Assembly: GCF_001546855.1 (NCBI RefSeq)
Contig: NZ_KQ958209.1
Coordinates: 1 to 47,417 of the forward strand
Length of the DNA: 47,417 nt
From: Megasphaera sp. MJR8396C
GTDB taxonomy: Bacteria > Bacillota > Negativicutes > Veillonellales > Megasphaeraceae
Reading direction: 5' to 3'
How positions within the stretch are numbered: the stretch's first letter is position 1; every line of letters starts with the position of its first letter. Below are positions 29,601-37,141 of the stretch, in pieces. The notes below the pieces were generated by a model that was not told the origin of the DNA, ran no database searches, and saw only the letters and a list, made by a program, of their open reading frames with translations. A program made the position numbers and the translations under genes.

Positions 29601-30793
29601 GCAGCGATACCAATCAGGTCGTCGTCGATGGCTCTAAAGGCCAGATTACGACGGGCAGCGGCATCACCCTCGGCAATCAGACCGTCGATGCTGCAAAAGC
29701 CGACGGCACAGTCGTTAAGTCCGAAACGGGCAGCTACCTTACCGGTCTCGATAATACGACATGGAATCCGGACACGAATGGCTACGTCGCCGACCGGGCC
29801 GCTACGGAAGGTCAGCTCAAAAATGTATCCGATACGATCAAAAATATCAGCGATACGATTAGTGTCATCGGTACCGGCACTCGCGACTTTGCTGGTGACG
29901 ATTCGACCAATAAAGTCAGCGTCAAACTCGGTGAAACCATGAATCTTACCGGCGGTGCCGACGTCAATAACCTGTCCGATAACAATATTGGCGTTGTTGC
30001 CAACAGCGCTAAGAACGGCTTCGACATCAAGTTGTCAAAAGACTTAACGGGCCTCAATTCGGTAACGACGAAAGAACTGAACAGTGAAACGGCTAATATC
30101 ACCAACAGCATCACCGTCGGTACTGGCGACAACAAGACGGTCATTACCGGTGACTCCATCCATACAGGCAATACGACGATCAACAACAACGGCCTGACGG
30201 TCACCAATTCCGATTCGACGAAAAATATTACCATCCAGGATGGCAGCGTCAACATGGGCGGCAACGTCATCCATAACGTCGGTGACGCACAAAGTGCCAG
30301 CGATGCCATCAATAAAGGTCAGTTCGACCGGACGATTGACAATATCGGTAACGGCATGAACGAAATGAATGGCCGCATCAACCAGATCGGCCGCGACGTC
30401 AACCGCGTCGGTGCCGGTGCCGCAGCCTTGGCATCCCTCCATCCACTGGATTACGATCCTGATGACAAAGGTTCCTTCGCTGTCGGTTTCGGTTCCTACA
30501 AGAGCGAACACGCTGCCGCTGTCGGCGCCTTCTATCGTCCAAACGAAGACACGATGGTAAACTTCGCAGCCACCGTCGGAAACAACGACAACATGTACAG
30601 CGCCGGCGTTTCCTTCAAGATTGGCTCTTCTTCGCCTTACGCTCATATGAGCAAATCTGAAATGGCCGTCAAACTGGAATCTCAGGATAAACAGTTGACC
30701 GACCAAAATCAGAAGATTGAAACCCTGGAAAGCCAAAACCAGGATCTCAACGCACGACTCGCTAAATTAGAAGCTCTCATCGCCTCTAAATAA
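26696..30793 (+). CDS. Trimeric autotransporter adhesin (YadA-like), paralogue 2
   Basis: Larger paralogue of 1365 residues. It has a signal peptide (residues 1-30, KKAKKLAQKK then a hydrophobic core ending LSVSA), a YadA head (about 45-255), the same type of helical insert (about 261-378) and a neck NLAAGTADTDAVNVAQLKQV (about 398-418). The stalk contains two tandem units (nucleotides about 27974-28505 and 28825-29325). Each begins ITVDG, has a short collagen-like Gly-X-Y run (GADGADG through PGSIG), then TRIVYTDEDG and LSDNNIGVVAD-type segments. The anchor (about 1236-1315) and post-anchor coiled coil are nearly the same as in paralogue 1. GGAGGAAG precedes the ATG at 26696. The repeats offer sites for length variation. 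The ligand is unknown. Confidence 0.92.
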   Translation: MKKAKKLAQKKAALSTVLTVLALCGTLSVSAADPVTMDLTSGTDHPNKVSSSSTTADTVAIGFDNKVYNGALVIGDDNYAINTNSTAVGRNNNANNGSVAVGYNNKALAGSTVIGQNGYGTSWATLVGKDSRSAGAVVMGREASGGIFNIDLTTKNDPTLSYTSTAIGNFSSALVGTSLGANTKSDHGGVAVGAGANAMYGGTAIGKGASTAESTYSYLRADGVALGDSSYATRGYGIYGYVPLKDTTDIVKNVYATTAATDSMANDMALANKTGDASVVSAVTNFYNQYGEDVYNDYKTIESAYEKAVMAYDKQAAKMNSTTYATEADRASDLATLTSLSDGKKAAIAALKAFENEHTGIAAAVLRKDSALSTYKATAAAVSLGYGTADSNEAVTRQITNLAAGTADTDAVNVAQLKQVATIANNHTAITVDGKAPTAGENGELGDYVGDNNLTMAVKDVDGQKTYDLKLSNSLVIGEKGADGADGTDGTPGSIGIVGPKGADGKNAYADISVKDGANGLNGENITRIVYTDEDGTEHQVATLDDGLKFTGDTANVTVAKKLNETLPITGGADMTRLSDNNIGVVADAASGLTVKLAKDLNLADGSITLIGAKDADDNTLVQGQDGKWYSDLSDATYDATSGTYIKTDGTTVTAVDSPTTSTVNLSGSGLDNGGQTITNVAAGVKDTDAVNKGQLTQAISDATASVNGKHTTITVDGTEAKAGEYVGTGNLKLGLTETDGQKTYDLKLSNNVTIGEKGADGADGTPGSIGIVGPKGADGKNAYADLTVKDGANGLDGESLTRIVYTDEDGNEHQVATLDDGLKFSGDTGSVAKKLNETLSITGGADMTNLSDKNIGVVADANGGLTVKLSKDLTGINSITGLSNTTWDANNIVSGRAATEDQLQAVASGITNTVNANKVIAGDNISVSQNADGSGTTVSLKNDITLGDKTDAAKQVNINGDAATVTAGSDTNQVVVDGSKGQITTGSGITLGNQTVDAAKADGTVVKSETGSYLTGLDNTTWNPDTNGYVADRAATEGQLKNVSDTIKNISDTISVIGTGTRDFAGDDSTNKVSVKLGETMNLTGGADVNNLSDNNIGVVANSAKNGFDIKLSKDLTGLNSVTTKELNSETANITNSITVGTGDNKTVITGDSIHTGNTTINNNGLTVTNSDSTKNITIQDGSVNMGGNVIHNVGDAQSASDAINKGQFDRTIDNIGNGMNEMNGRINQIGRDVNRVGAGAAALASLHPLDYDPDDKGSFAVGFGSYKSEHAAAVGAFYRPNEDTMVNFAATVGNNDNMYSAGVSFKIGSSSPYAHMSKSEMAVKLESQDKQLTDQNQKIETLESQNQDLNARLAKLEALIASK

Positions 30794-30812
30794 TACGATC
30801 TCCTCCTTAGCA

Positions 30813-30859
30813 AAAAAGGCATCCTTTGACTTGCATCCGCATCGAAGGATGCCTTTTGC
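30813..30859 (+). terminator. Terminator after adhesin 2
   Basis: Stem AAAAGGCATCCTT / AAGGATGCCTTTT (30815-30827 with 30845-30857), 20 bp after the stop codon. Confidence 0.88.
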
Positions 30860-30910
30860 TTATTGTTTTGCCGTCTTATGGTCAACATGCATAACGGAGA
30901 AAAACCTCAG

Positions 30911-30939
30911 TTGACAGGAGTATGAAGAGGTATTATACT
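30911..30939 (+). promoter_or_regulatory. Promoter of the KimA-type transporter gene
   Basis: TTGACA (30911-30916), a 17-bp spacer and TATACT (30934-30939), giving a leader of about 46 nt. That is too short for a ydaO-type c-di-AMP riboswitch. Confidence 0.8.
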
Positions 30940-30991
30940 AAGCTGTATTTAACAAAATGCAGTTTCTTACAAATAAAAAAAGGAGGCTATC

Positions 30992-32848
30992 ATGCTATTT
31001 AAAACGATTAGTCGCCACCTCATCGGCAAGCCTTTGGAAAACACCAAGCTTGAAGCCGAACAGATGCCAAAATGGAAGGCCCTGCCTATCTTTTCATCGG
31101 ATGCCCTGTCATCCGTCGGATACGGGCCGGAACAGATTGCCATCGTCCTGGCGTCGGTGCCGACCTTAGCGACATACCGTTATTTCGGACCTATCGTCTT
31201 AGCTATTATCGCCTTATTATTCATCGTTGCCTTGTCCTATACCCAGGTCGTCCGCGTCAATCCGGGCGGCGGCGGTTCTTACGGCATCGCCATGAAATAC
31301 CTCGGCGTCTATCCGGCCCTGACCGCAGGGGCGGCCCTCCTGGCCGATTATATCCTGACCGTGGCCGTTTCCATTTCTTCAGGGACAGCCGCCCTGGTCA
31401 GTGCCTTCCCGGTCCTGCATCCCTATCACGTCTACATCGACCTTGGCGTCCTCATCCTGATGATGATCGTCAACCTGCGCGGTACAAGGGAAGCATCGAC
31501 CTTCTTCGTCTGGCCGACGTACTTCTTCTTAGCCGCCATGGGGATCACCCTGGTCGGCGGCTTCTATCAGATTTGGAACGGAACCCTCACGGCCCATACC
31601 GTTGCCGTTGAAACAGTGGCTCCTTTGAATCAGGCAGCCTTGATTCTCATCGTCCTTCGAGCCTTTGCCAACGGCTGTAGCTCCATGACCGGTGTCGAAG
31701 CCATTGCCAATGGCGTCACTATGTTCAAGGCACCGCAGCAGAAAAATGCCATTGAAACGACGGCCATCATGGCCTGTATCCTGGCAACGATGCTCGGCGG
31801 CCTCGGCTACCTCATCGTCTACCTTCACCTCTTGCCGACCCAGGGTTACACCTTGTTGTCCCTCCTCGTCGAAGATATCTTCAGCCGTACCTTGATCTAC
31901 TACATCATCCAAATCCTGATGATGGTCATCCTCTACATTGCCGCCAATACGGCTTACAACGGCCTGCCGCCGCTCCTCTCTTTCATGGCCGTCGACGGCT
32001 ACGTGCCCCGCTACTTTGCCAACCGCGGTGAACGATTGAGCTATTCCAACGGCATCGAAGCCCTGACCATCATGGCCGGCATATTGATTGTCCTCTTCCA
32101 GGGCAATATCGAGCACCTGATCTCCCTTTATGCCATCGGCGTATTCCTCTCCTTTACCATCGCCCAATCAGCCATGGTCGTCCATTGGAGACAATGCCGT
32201 GAACGGAACTGGCGCCTCTTTGCCGGCATCAATGGCTTCGGCGCTCTGGTCACGGCCTGCGTCGTCGTCATCGTCCTCATCACTAAGTTTATTTACGGAG
32301 CCTGGATCATCGTCCTCCTCATCCCGACCCTGGTCTATATGTTCCTTAAGATTCACCACCACTATGACGACGTCCGCGAACAGCTGCTGCTGACGCCGGA
32401 AGAATATACCAAGGTCATGACGACCGACTTAGGCCACAATATGATCGTCATCCCGATTGCCTCGCCGACCCAGGCCGTGGCCCGAGCCATTCGCTACGCG
32501 AAAATCATCAGCGGCCCGGAAGACAAGATCTACGCCGTCCACGTCTACAGTGACGAAGAGCGCGGCAAAAAGATCAAAAACCTGTGGCAGAAACTGGAAC
32601 CGGATATCGAACTGATCATGCTTCAGTCGCCTTACCGGCAGCTGACCGACCCGCTCATCACCTTCATCCAGGAAATGCGAAAAGAGACGGCACCGAAAGA
32701 TACGATTACCGTCCTCATTCCGGAATTTGAAACAAAAAAATTATGGCACCGCCTGCTCCACAACCAGAGCGGCTGGCTCCTGAGGCTGCGTACCCTGCCT
32801 TACATAGACGTCGTCGTATCGACGGTTCCCCTGCAGTTTACGCGATAA
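30992..32848 (+). CDS. kimA: KimA/YdaO-family potassium importer (APC superfamily)
   Basis: High-affinity proton-coupled potassium transporter of the KUP-like KimA group. The 618 residues match B. subtilis KimA (about 607) over the whole length from memory: N-terminal RHLIGKPLENTK, then FSSDALSSVGYGPEQI, the transport-helix segment ADYILTVAVSISSGTAALVS, GCSSMTGVEAIANGV, about twelve membrane helices to residue 450, and a cytoplasmic UspA-like C-terminal domain ending with HNQSGWLLRLRTLP. In KimA the cytoplasmic domain mediates c-di-AMP inhibition; that this holds here is inference. AAAGGAGG precedes the ATG. Monocistronic between its own promoter and terminator. Confidence 0.87.
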   Translation: MLFKTISRHLIGKPLENTKLEAEQMPKWKALPIFSSDALSSVGYGPEQIAIVLASVPTLATYRYFGPIVLAIIALLFIVALSYTQVVRVNPGGGGSYGIAMKYLGVYPALTAGAALLADYILTVAVSISSGTAALVSAFPVLHPYHVYIDLGVLILMMIVNLRGTREASTFFVWPTYFFLAAMGITLVGGFYQIWNGTLTAHTVAVETVAPLNQAALILIVLRAFANGCSSMTGVEAIANGVTMFKAPQQKNAIETTAIMACILATMLGGLGYLIVYLHLLPTQGYTLLSLLVEDIFSRTLIYYIIQILMMVILYIAANTAYNGLPPLLSFMAVDGYVPRYFANRGERLSYSNGIEALTIMAGILIVLFQGNIEHLISLYAIGVFLSFTIAQSAMVVHWRQCRERNWRLFAGINGFGALVTACVVVIVLITKFIYGAWIIVLLIPTLVYMFLKIHHHYDDVREQLLLTPEEYTKVMTTDLGHNMIVIPIASPTQAVARAIRYAKIISGPEDKIYAVHVYSDEERGKKIKNLWQKLEPDIELIMLQSPYRQLTDPLITFIQEMRKETAPKDTITVLIPEFETKKLWHRLLHNQSGWLLRLRTLPYIDVVVSTVPLQFTR

Positions 32849-32881
32849 AAAGCCCGTAACAAAATAAATCATATAAACGCC

Positions 32882-32920
32882 AAAAGCCCGGCGAAGGAAA
32901 TCCCTTCGCCGGGCTTTTTT
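32882..32920 (+). terminator. Bidirectional terminator between kimA and the P-type ATPase gene
   Basis: Strong GC-rich stem with arms AAAAGCCCGGCGAAGG / CCTTCGCCGGGCTTTT, a short loop and T-runs on both strands, placed between convergent genes. Confidence 0.93.
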
Positions 32921-32952
32921 ACGATCTACGGATCAAATGTAGGCTCGAGCTA

Positions 32953-34977
32953 TTATTTGTTATAGAGCATGCGAACCGAATTGAGGACGCACAAGGCGGC
33001 AACGCCGGAATCGGCAAAGACGGCACCCCACATGGAGGCAAACCCGGCAAAGCCGGCAACCATGACCAGGCCCTTGACGCCTAAGGCAAAGACGACGTTC
33101 TGTTTCGCAATCTTCATCGTTTCTTTGGAAAGATGGAGTGCCTTGGGAACGGCGCTGACCTTAGAGTGCATGAAGACGACGTCAGCCGCTTCTACGGCCG
33201 CATCGGCACCGCTGTTCATAGCCGCGCCGACATCGGCACCGGCCAGGACCGGTGCATCGTTGATGCCGTCACCGACGAACATGACCGAGCCGTATTGTTT
33301 GCGAAGTTCATCCAGTTGACGGACCTTATCCTGAGGCAGGAGTTTAGCCCGAACGTCATCGATTCCCGTCTTAGAAGCGATGTAATCGGCAGCCTGCTGC
33401 GAATCGCCGGTAAGCATGGCCGTCGTAATCCCCAAGCTGGAAATGGCCTTGATGGCATCGACAGCGTCTTCTTTCAGCGTGTCGGAAATGACGATTCGTC
33501 CGGCATACTGACCGTCGACGGCAATGAACAATTCGGCACCGTATTCAGCCGCTTCCAGCGAAGGAAGGGCAAGCTGATGGCGGTCCATGAGCTTTTGATT
33601 GCCGCAGAGGACGTCATGGCCTTCGACAATAGCTTTCAGACCATGGCCGGCAATTTCTTCAACCTTAGAAGGCGTTCCTAAGGTCAATCCCCGTTGTTCC
33701 GACGCTTCGACGACGCTGCGGGCAATGGGATGGTTCGAGGCCTGTTCCACTGAAGCGCAGAGGCGGAAGACGTCTTCTTCACGACGGCCGTCGGCAGGAC
33801 GAACTTCATGGACGACGAAGTTGCCCTTGGTAATGGTACCGGTCTTATCGAAGACGACGGCGCCGATATTTTTGAGCTGTTCGACGGCGATGCCGCCTTT
33901 AAACAAGATGCCCTGCTTCGATGCCGCACCGATGCCGGCAAAGAAACTGAGGGGCACGCTGAGGACCAGGGCGCAGGGGCAGCTGATGACCAGGAAGGTC
34001 AGGGCCGTATAGATCCAGTAATGCCACTGGCCCGTTACCAGAGACGGGATGATGGCTGTCGCAGCCGCGATGGCGACGACGGCCGGCGTATAAATGCGGG
34101 AAAAACGGGTGATGAAGCGGTCGATTTTCGGTTTACGGGCCGCCGCTTTTTCGACAGATTCCAAGATTTTGGTGACCATCGATTCGGCCAGCGGTTTGGT
34201 AACCTTGACGTGGAGGACGCCCGTCGTGTTGATGCTGCCGGACATGACTTCCGAGCCTTCATGGCAGGCCACGGGAACGGGTTCCCCGGTCAGGGCCGAC
34301 GTATCGAGAAGGCTGTCGCCGGAAACGACGACGCCATCTAAGGGAATGCGGTCGCCGACGCGGACGACGGCGACGTCGCCAATGACGGCATCGCGGGCCG
34401 GGACTTCGACGGTACTGCCATCTTCCATCAGGCGGTGAATGACGTCAGGACGCATATCGATAGCCGCGGCAACCTGTTTACGGCTGCGGTTTACGGCCCG
34501 TTCTTCAAGGGCTTCGCCGACACGGCTGAAGAGCATGACGGCAACGGCTTCGGGATAGTCGCCAATGGCAAAGGCCCCGATAGTCGCTACGGCCATGAGG
34601 AAGTTTTCATCGAAGGGCTGACGCTTCAGGATGTTTTCAGCCGCTTCACGAAGCACACAATACCCGAGAAGTAAATAAGCGACGATATAAGCCGGAAGGG
34701 AAAAAGCTTCGGGAACAAGGTCGGTCAAATAAGTAATTAAAAAGACAAGTGTGCCGACGACCAGGGTCCACAAGGCGCCCCCTTCTTCCTCTTCCACGTC
34801 TTCATCGTGGCAGCAGCTGCAGGTGCCAATCGAGGAAAGGCTTACGACTGCCTCACCGTCGCAGCAACTGCACTGTCCTGCTTCTTCCATGTGATGATCG
34901 TGATGATCGTGATGATCGTGATGGTGATGATGACCGCAGCAAGTGCAGTCGTCTTCATGTAACGTTTTCTCTGCCAT
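32953..34977 (-). CDS. Zn/Cd-type P1B ATPase with His-rich N-terminus
   Basis: ATP-driven heavy-metal exporter of the inner membrane (ZntA/CadA, P1B-2 type), 674 residues. Motifs in order: TGEPVPV near residue 230 (actuator), SCPCAL near 333 (metal site in the membrane), DKTGTITKG near 377 (phosphorylated Asp), SNHPIARSV (nucleotide domain) and GDGINDAPVLAGADVG near 570. The last helices carry Lys (GVKGLVMV) and Asp (VFADSGVAAL), the pair typical of Zn/Cd pumps. Instead of a folded HMA domain the N-terminus has a run of His and Asp (about residues 16-29) and paired-cysteine motifs (CTCC, CSCC, CSCC). AAGGGGG precedes the ATG. Likely induced by metal through the repeat-containing promoter. Confidence 0.93.
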   Translation of the reverse strand: MAEKTLHEDDCTCCGHHHHHDHHDHHDHHMEEAGQCSCCDGEAVVSLSSIGTCSCCHDEDVEEEEGGALWTLVVGTLVFLITYLTDLVPEAFSLPAYIVAYLLLGYCVLREAAENILKRQPFDENFLMAVATIGAFAIGDYPEAVAVMLFSRVGEALEERAVNRSRKQVAAAIDMRPDVIHRLMEDGSTVEVPARDAVIGDVAVVRVGDRIPLDGVVVSGDSLLDTSALTGEPVPVACHEGSEVMSGSINTTGVLHVKVTKPLAESMVTKILESVEKAAARKPKIDRFITRFSRIYTPAVVAIAAATAIIPSLVTGQWHYWIYTALTFLVISCPCALVLSVPLSFFAGIGAASKQGILFKGGIAVEQLKNIGAVVFDKTGTITKGNFVVHEVRPADGRREEDVFRLCASVEQASNHPIARSVVEASEQRGLTLGTPSKVEEIAGHGLKAIVEGHDVLCGNQKLMDRHQLALPSLEAAEYGAELFIAVDGQYAGRIVISDTLKEDAVDAIKAISSLGITTAMLTGDSQQAADYIASKTGIDDVRAKLLPQDKVRQLDELRKQYGSVMFVGDGINDAPVLAGADVGAAMNSGADAAVEAADVVFMHSKVSAVPKALHLSKETMKIAKQNVVFALGVKGLVMVAGFAGFASMWGAVFADSGVAALCVLNSVRMLYNK
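34891..34920 (-). repeat. 9-bp tandem repeat coding the His-Asp run
   Basis: Plus-strand GTGATGATC repeated three times with a partial fourth, coding alternating His-Asp-His on the minus strand inside the ATPase N-terminus. In-frame copy changes would alter the number of histidines. Confidence 0.8.
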
Positions 34978-35016
34978 AATACAGCCCCCTTTTGAAAAAC
35001 ACTCTTTATATGATTA

Positions 35017-35059
35017 ATGATAGCATTAAACCAATATATGTTCAAGTGTTCATATGTTA
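35017..35059 (-). promoter_or_regulatory. ATPase promoter with overlapping repeat operator
   Basis: Minus-strand TTGAAC (35040-35045), a 17-bp spacer and TATCAT (35017-35022). The -35 lies in a repeat array reading ATATGTTCAAGTGTTCATAT on the plus strand, with ATATGTT present twice. This resembles binding sites of ArsR/SmtB-type metal sensors; no such regulator gene is adjacent. Confidence 0.6.
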
Positions 35060-35083
35060 ATTTTATATGCAGTTTAGGCATCC

Positions 35084-35127
35084 AAAAAGGCCGTCCCATG
35101 CAAGATTTTTATCGCATGAGACGGCCG
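35084..35127 (-). terminator. Terminator after the GNAT gene
   Basis: Minus-strand stem GGCCGTCTCATGC / GCATGGGACGGCC with a 12-nt loop, followed by TTTTT, 23 bp after the stop codon. Confidence 0.9.
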
Positions 35128-35149
35128 TGCTATTAGGCTATTATCGATA

Positions 35150-35638
35150 TCAGAAGGTAAGCCGCATCTGATGCCAGACGACACCGCCGTGGACCGATTT
35201 ATCGCTCACGCCCTCATCGACGAACCCGAAGGAGGCGTAGTAGTGGACCAGTTTATCTTTACAAGTCAGTACCAGCCCCTTTCGCTTCTGCTGCCGAGCC
35301 GCATCAATGGCAGCCTGCAGTAATGTCCCGGCATAGCCTTGACGGCGGCAGGAAGGAACCGTATTGACACCAAATATCATCTGCCAGGCACCGCGTTCAT
35401 TATGAAGCGAGGCATGAGCGTACATCTCATCGGTCAAATCCGGTTCATCGGTCACCATGCCGTCGACGAAGGACAAGAGCTGCCCCTTTTCATCAAACAG
35501 CAGCCAAAAATGATTGCCATAATGGGTCAGGCGGTCCCGAAAATCTGCTTCCGTTGCCGCTTCAGCCGGCGGAAAGCAGGTCGCTTCAACGGCCGTAACG
35601 GCCTGTAAATCTTCTAATGTTGCGGTTCTTATATTCAA
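35150..35638 (-). CDS. GNAT-family N-acetyltransferase
   Basis: Acetyl-CoA-dependent acetyltransferase of about 163 residues; the substrate is unknown. The fold is visible from NIRTATLEDLQAVTAVEATC (beta1-alpha1) through the acetyl-CoA loop VPSCRRQGYAGTLLQAA (R/QxxGxG/A type) to YYASFGFVDEGV near the end. The frame is open far upstream into the neighbouring gene. The best start is TTG at 35638, six nt after GAGGTG, giving the family-like MNIRTATLED; a GTG three codons upstream is the alternative. It follows the MalY-type gene by 55 bp in the same direction and ends at a terminator, so the two probably form a unit. Confidence 0.85.
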   Translation of the reverse strand: MNIRTATLEDLQAVTAVEATCFPPAEAATEADFRDRLTHYGNHFWLLFDEKGQLLSFVDGMVTDEPDLTDEMYAHASLHNERGAWQMIFGVNTVPSCRRQGYAGTLLQAAIDAARQQKRKGLVLTCKDKLVHYYASFGFVDEGVSDKSVHGGVVWHQMRLTF

Positions 35639-35693
35639 AACGATCACCTCATCATAATTATATCGGGAAAAGTCATCGACCTCCGAAGATTCC

Positions 35694-36920
35694 CTACTTC
35701 GCGACATCAACATGGTCACGTATGGCTTCATAGATTCGCTGCAATCCCTTTTCAACGACGGCGCGGGGCATGGCCAGATTCAGGCGGATGAAGCCCTTGG
35801 CATTTCCGACAAAGAGACGGTCGCCGCCTTCTAAGAGGACGCCGGCCTGATTGGCAAAGAAGTCCGGCAGATCCGACACGTCACCCAGGTAAGGATTCAT
35901 GTCCACCCAGGCCAGGTACGTCGCTTGGGGGATCTTGAAAGAGATCCGAGGCAGTTTTGCATTCAGGGAGTCATGAACATAGTGGAAATTCCCATCGAGA
36001 TAGGCCCGCAGCTGTGTCAGCCACTCGCCGCCATATTCATAGGCCGCTTCATGCGCCGCCAGGGAAATGGGATTCAGGTCGCCCACATTTTTATCATGCT
36101 TTACAAAAGTCCGCCGCAGTTTCGGATCGCGGATGATGACATTAGAAAACATGAGCCCTGCCAGATTAAACGTCTTGCTGGCCGACATACAGGTAATGAG
36201 TTTCGGGTAGGTATCCATGATTTTTGCCATGGGAATATGGCGGACTCCGCTGCGAAGGAGGTCGCAGTGGATTTCGTCACTGATGATCCATAAATCATTG
36301 GCTTCTACGATGTCGGCGACTCGCTTCAATTCATCAGCTGTCCATACGCGGCCCGTCGGATTGTGCGGGTTGCACCAGATGACCAATTTCATCTTAGGAT
36401 CTGCCGCTTTTCGGGCAAAATCATCAAAATCGATGGTATAGGTATCGTCTTCATCCCGGCGAAGGGACGAGCAGACGTATTCTTTACCGGAGTATTCCGC
36501 CGCATGCTGAAAGAATCCGTACGAAGGCGTCGTCATAAGGACTTTCTCATCGTCTTTAACAAGATCTTCGACGAATTGATATAGAGCCGGTATGATCCCC
36601 GAAGAAAAGGTCAGCTCTTCTTTAGGAAATTCCCAGTCATACATCTTTTGGCACCAGCCGGAAAAGATTTTATAATACGAATCATCACAGAGCACGGTAT
36701 AACCGAAGATGCGCCGATCGATGCGGTCTTTCATAGCCTGGCACACTTCCGGCGGGGCTGCAAATTCCATATCGGCCACCCACATGCGGATAAATTCTTC
36801 GTCTTTAAACGGAAATTTCTTTTTCCCGGCAAAATCCTTGAAAATATAGCCTCTGAATCCGTCGGTATTTAAGGCATTCGTACCTCGCCGATCGATGATT
36901 TCATCAAAATCGTATATCAT
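35694..36920 (-). CDS. MalY/PatB-type PLP-dependent C-S lyase or aminotransferase
   Basis: Fold-type I PLP enzyme of 408 residues in the MalY/PatB (cystathionine beta-lyase) group of class I/II aminotransferases. Seen are WVADMEFAAPPEV near residue 50, the pyrophosphate-cofactor segment SSGIIPALYQ, NPHNPTGRVWT, the Asp of SDEIHCDLL and the Schiff-base lysine in SASKTFNLAGL, then RLNLAMPR near the end. Family members cleave cystathionine or cysteine conjugates, releasing thiols, pyruvate and ammonia; the substrate here is unknown. AAGGGA precedes the ATG. Co-transcribed with the GNAT gene, divergent from an XRE regulator. Confidence 0.9.
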   Translation of the reverse strand: MIYDFDEIIDRRGTNALNTDGFRGYIFKDFAGKKKFPFKDEEFIRMWVADMEFAAPPEVCQAMKDRIDRRIFGYTVLCDDSYYKIFSGWCQKMYDWEFPKEELTFSSGIIPALYQFVEDLVKDDEKVLMTTPSYGFFQHAAEYSGKEYVCSSLRRDEDDTYTIDFDDFARKAADPKMKLVIWCNPHNPTGRVWTADELKRVADIVEANDLWIISDEIHCDLLRSGVRHIPMAKIMDTYPKLITCMSASKTFNLAGLMFSNVIIRDPKLRRTFVKHDKNVGDLNPISLAAHEAAYEYGGEWLTQLRAYLDGNFHYVHDSLNAKLPRISFKIPQATYLAWVDMNPYLGDVSDLPDFFANQAGVLLEGGDRLFVGNAKGFIRLNLAMPRAVVEKGLQRIYEAIRDHVDVAK

Positions 36921-36991
36921 GAACGAGTCCCTTCTTTCCTCACAACATCAACAAGAACAGGTTGCCCTGCCGTAACTGCTTGATGGAGCAA

Positions 36992-37020
36992 AGTATAGCA
37001 AAGTATCGGTTTATCGTCAA
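36992..37020 (-). promoter_or_regulatory. Promoter of the MalY-GNAT unit
   Basis: Minus-strand TTGACG (37015-37020), a 17-bp spacer and TATACT (36992-36997), about 70 bp upstream of the start codon. Confidence 0.75.
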
Positions 37021-37073
37021 AAGCGTATTTTTCTACTGATACGATATTTTTCACGTCTTTTGTTTCATCTAAG

Positions 37074-37102
37074 TAGACTTTAAAGGTAAATTAACGTATA
37101 CT
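37074..37102 (+). promoter_or_regulatory. Promoter of the XRE regulator gene
   Basis: TAGACT (37074-37079), a 17-bp spacer and TATACT (37097-37102), divergent from the MalY promoter with about 50 bp between the -35 elements. Confidence 0.6.
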
Positions 37103-37141
37103 TAGCCTATATGATGAAAAACATCGGTTTGGTATATTTTA

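Noticed and set aside
34891-34930. Short tandem repeat as a CRISPR-like array
   Set aside because: The 9-bp units are contiguous, in frame and code for the His/Asp run of the ATPase; there are no spacers. No CRISPR array was seen anywhere in the window.
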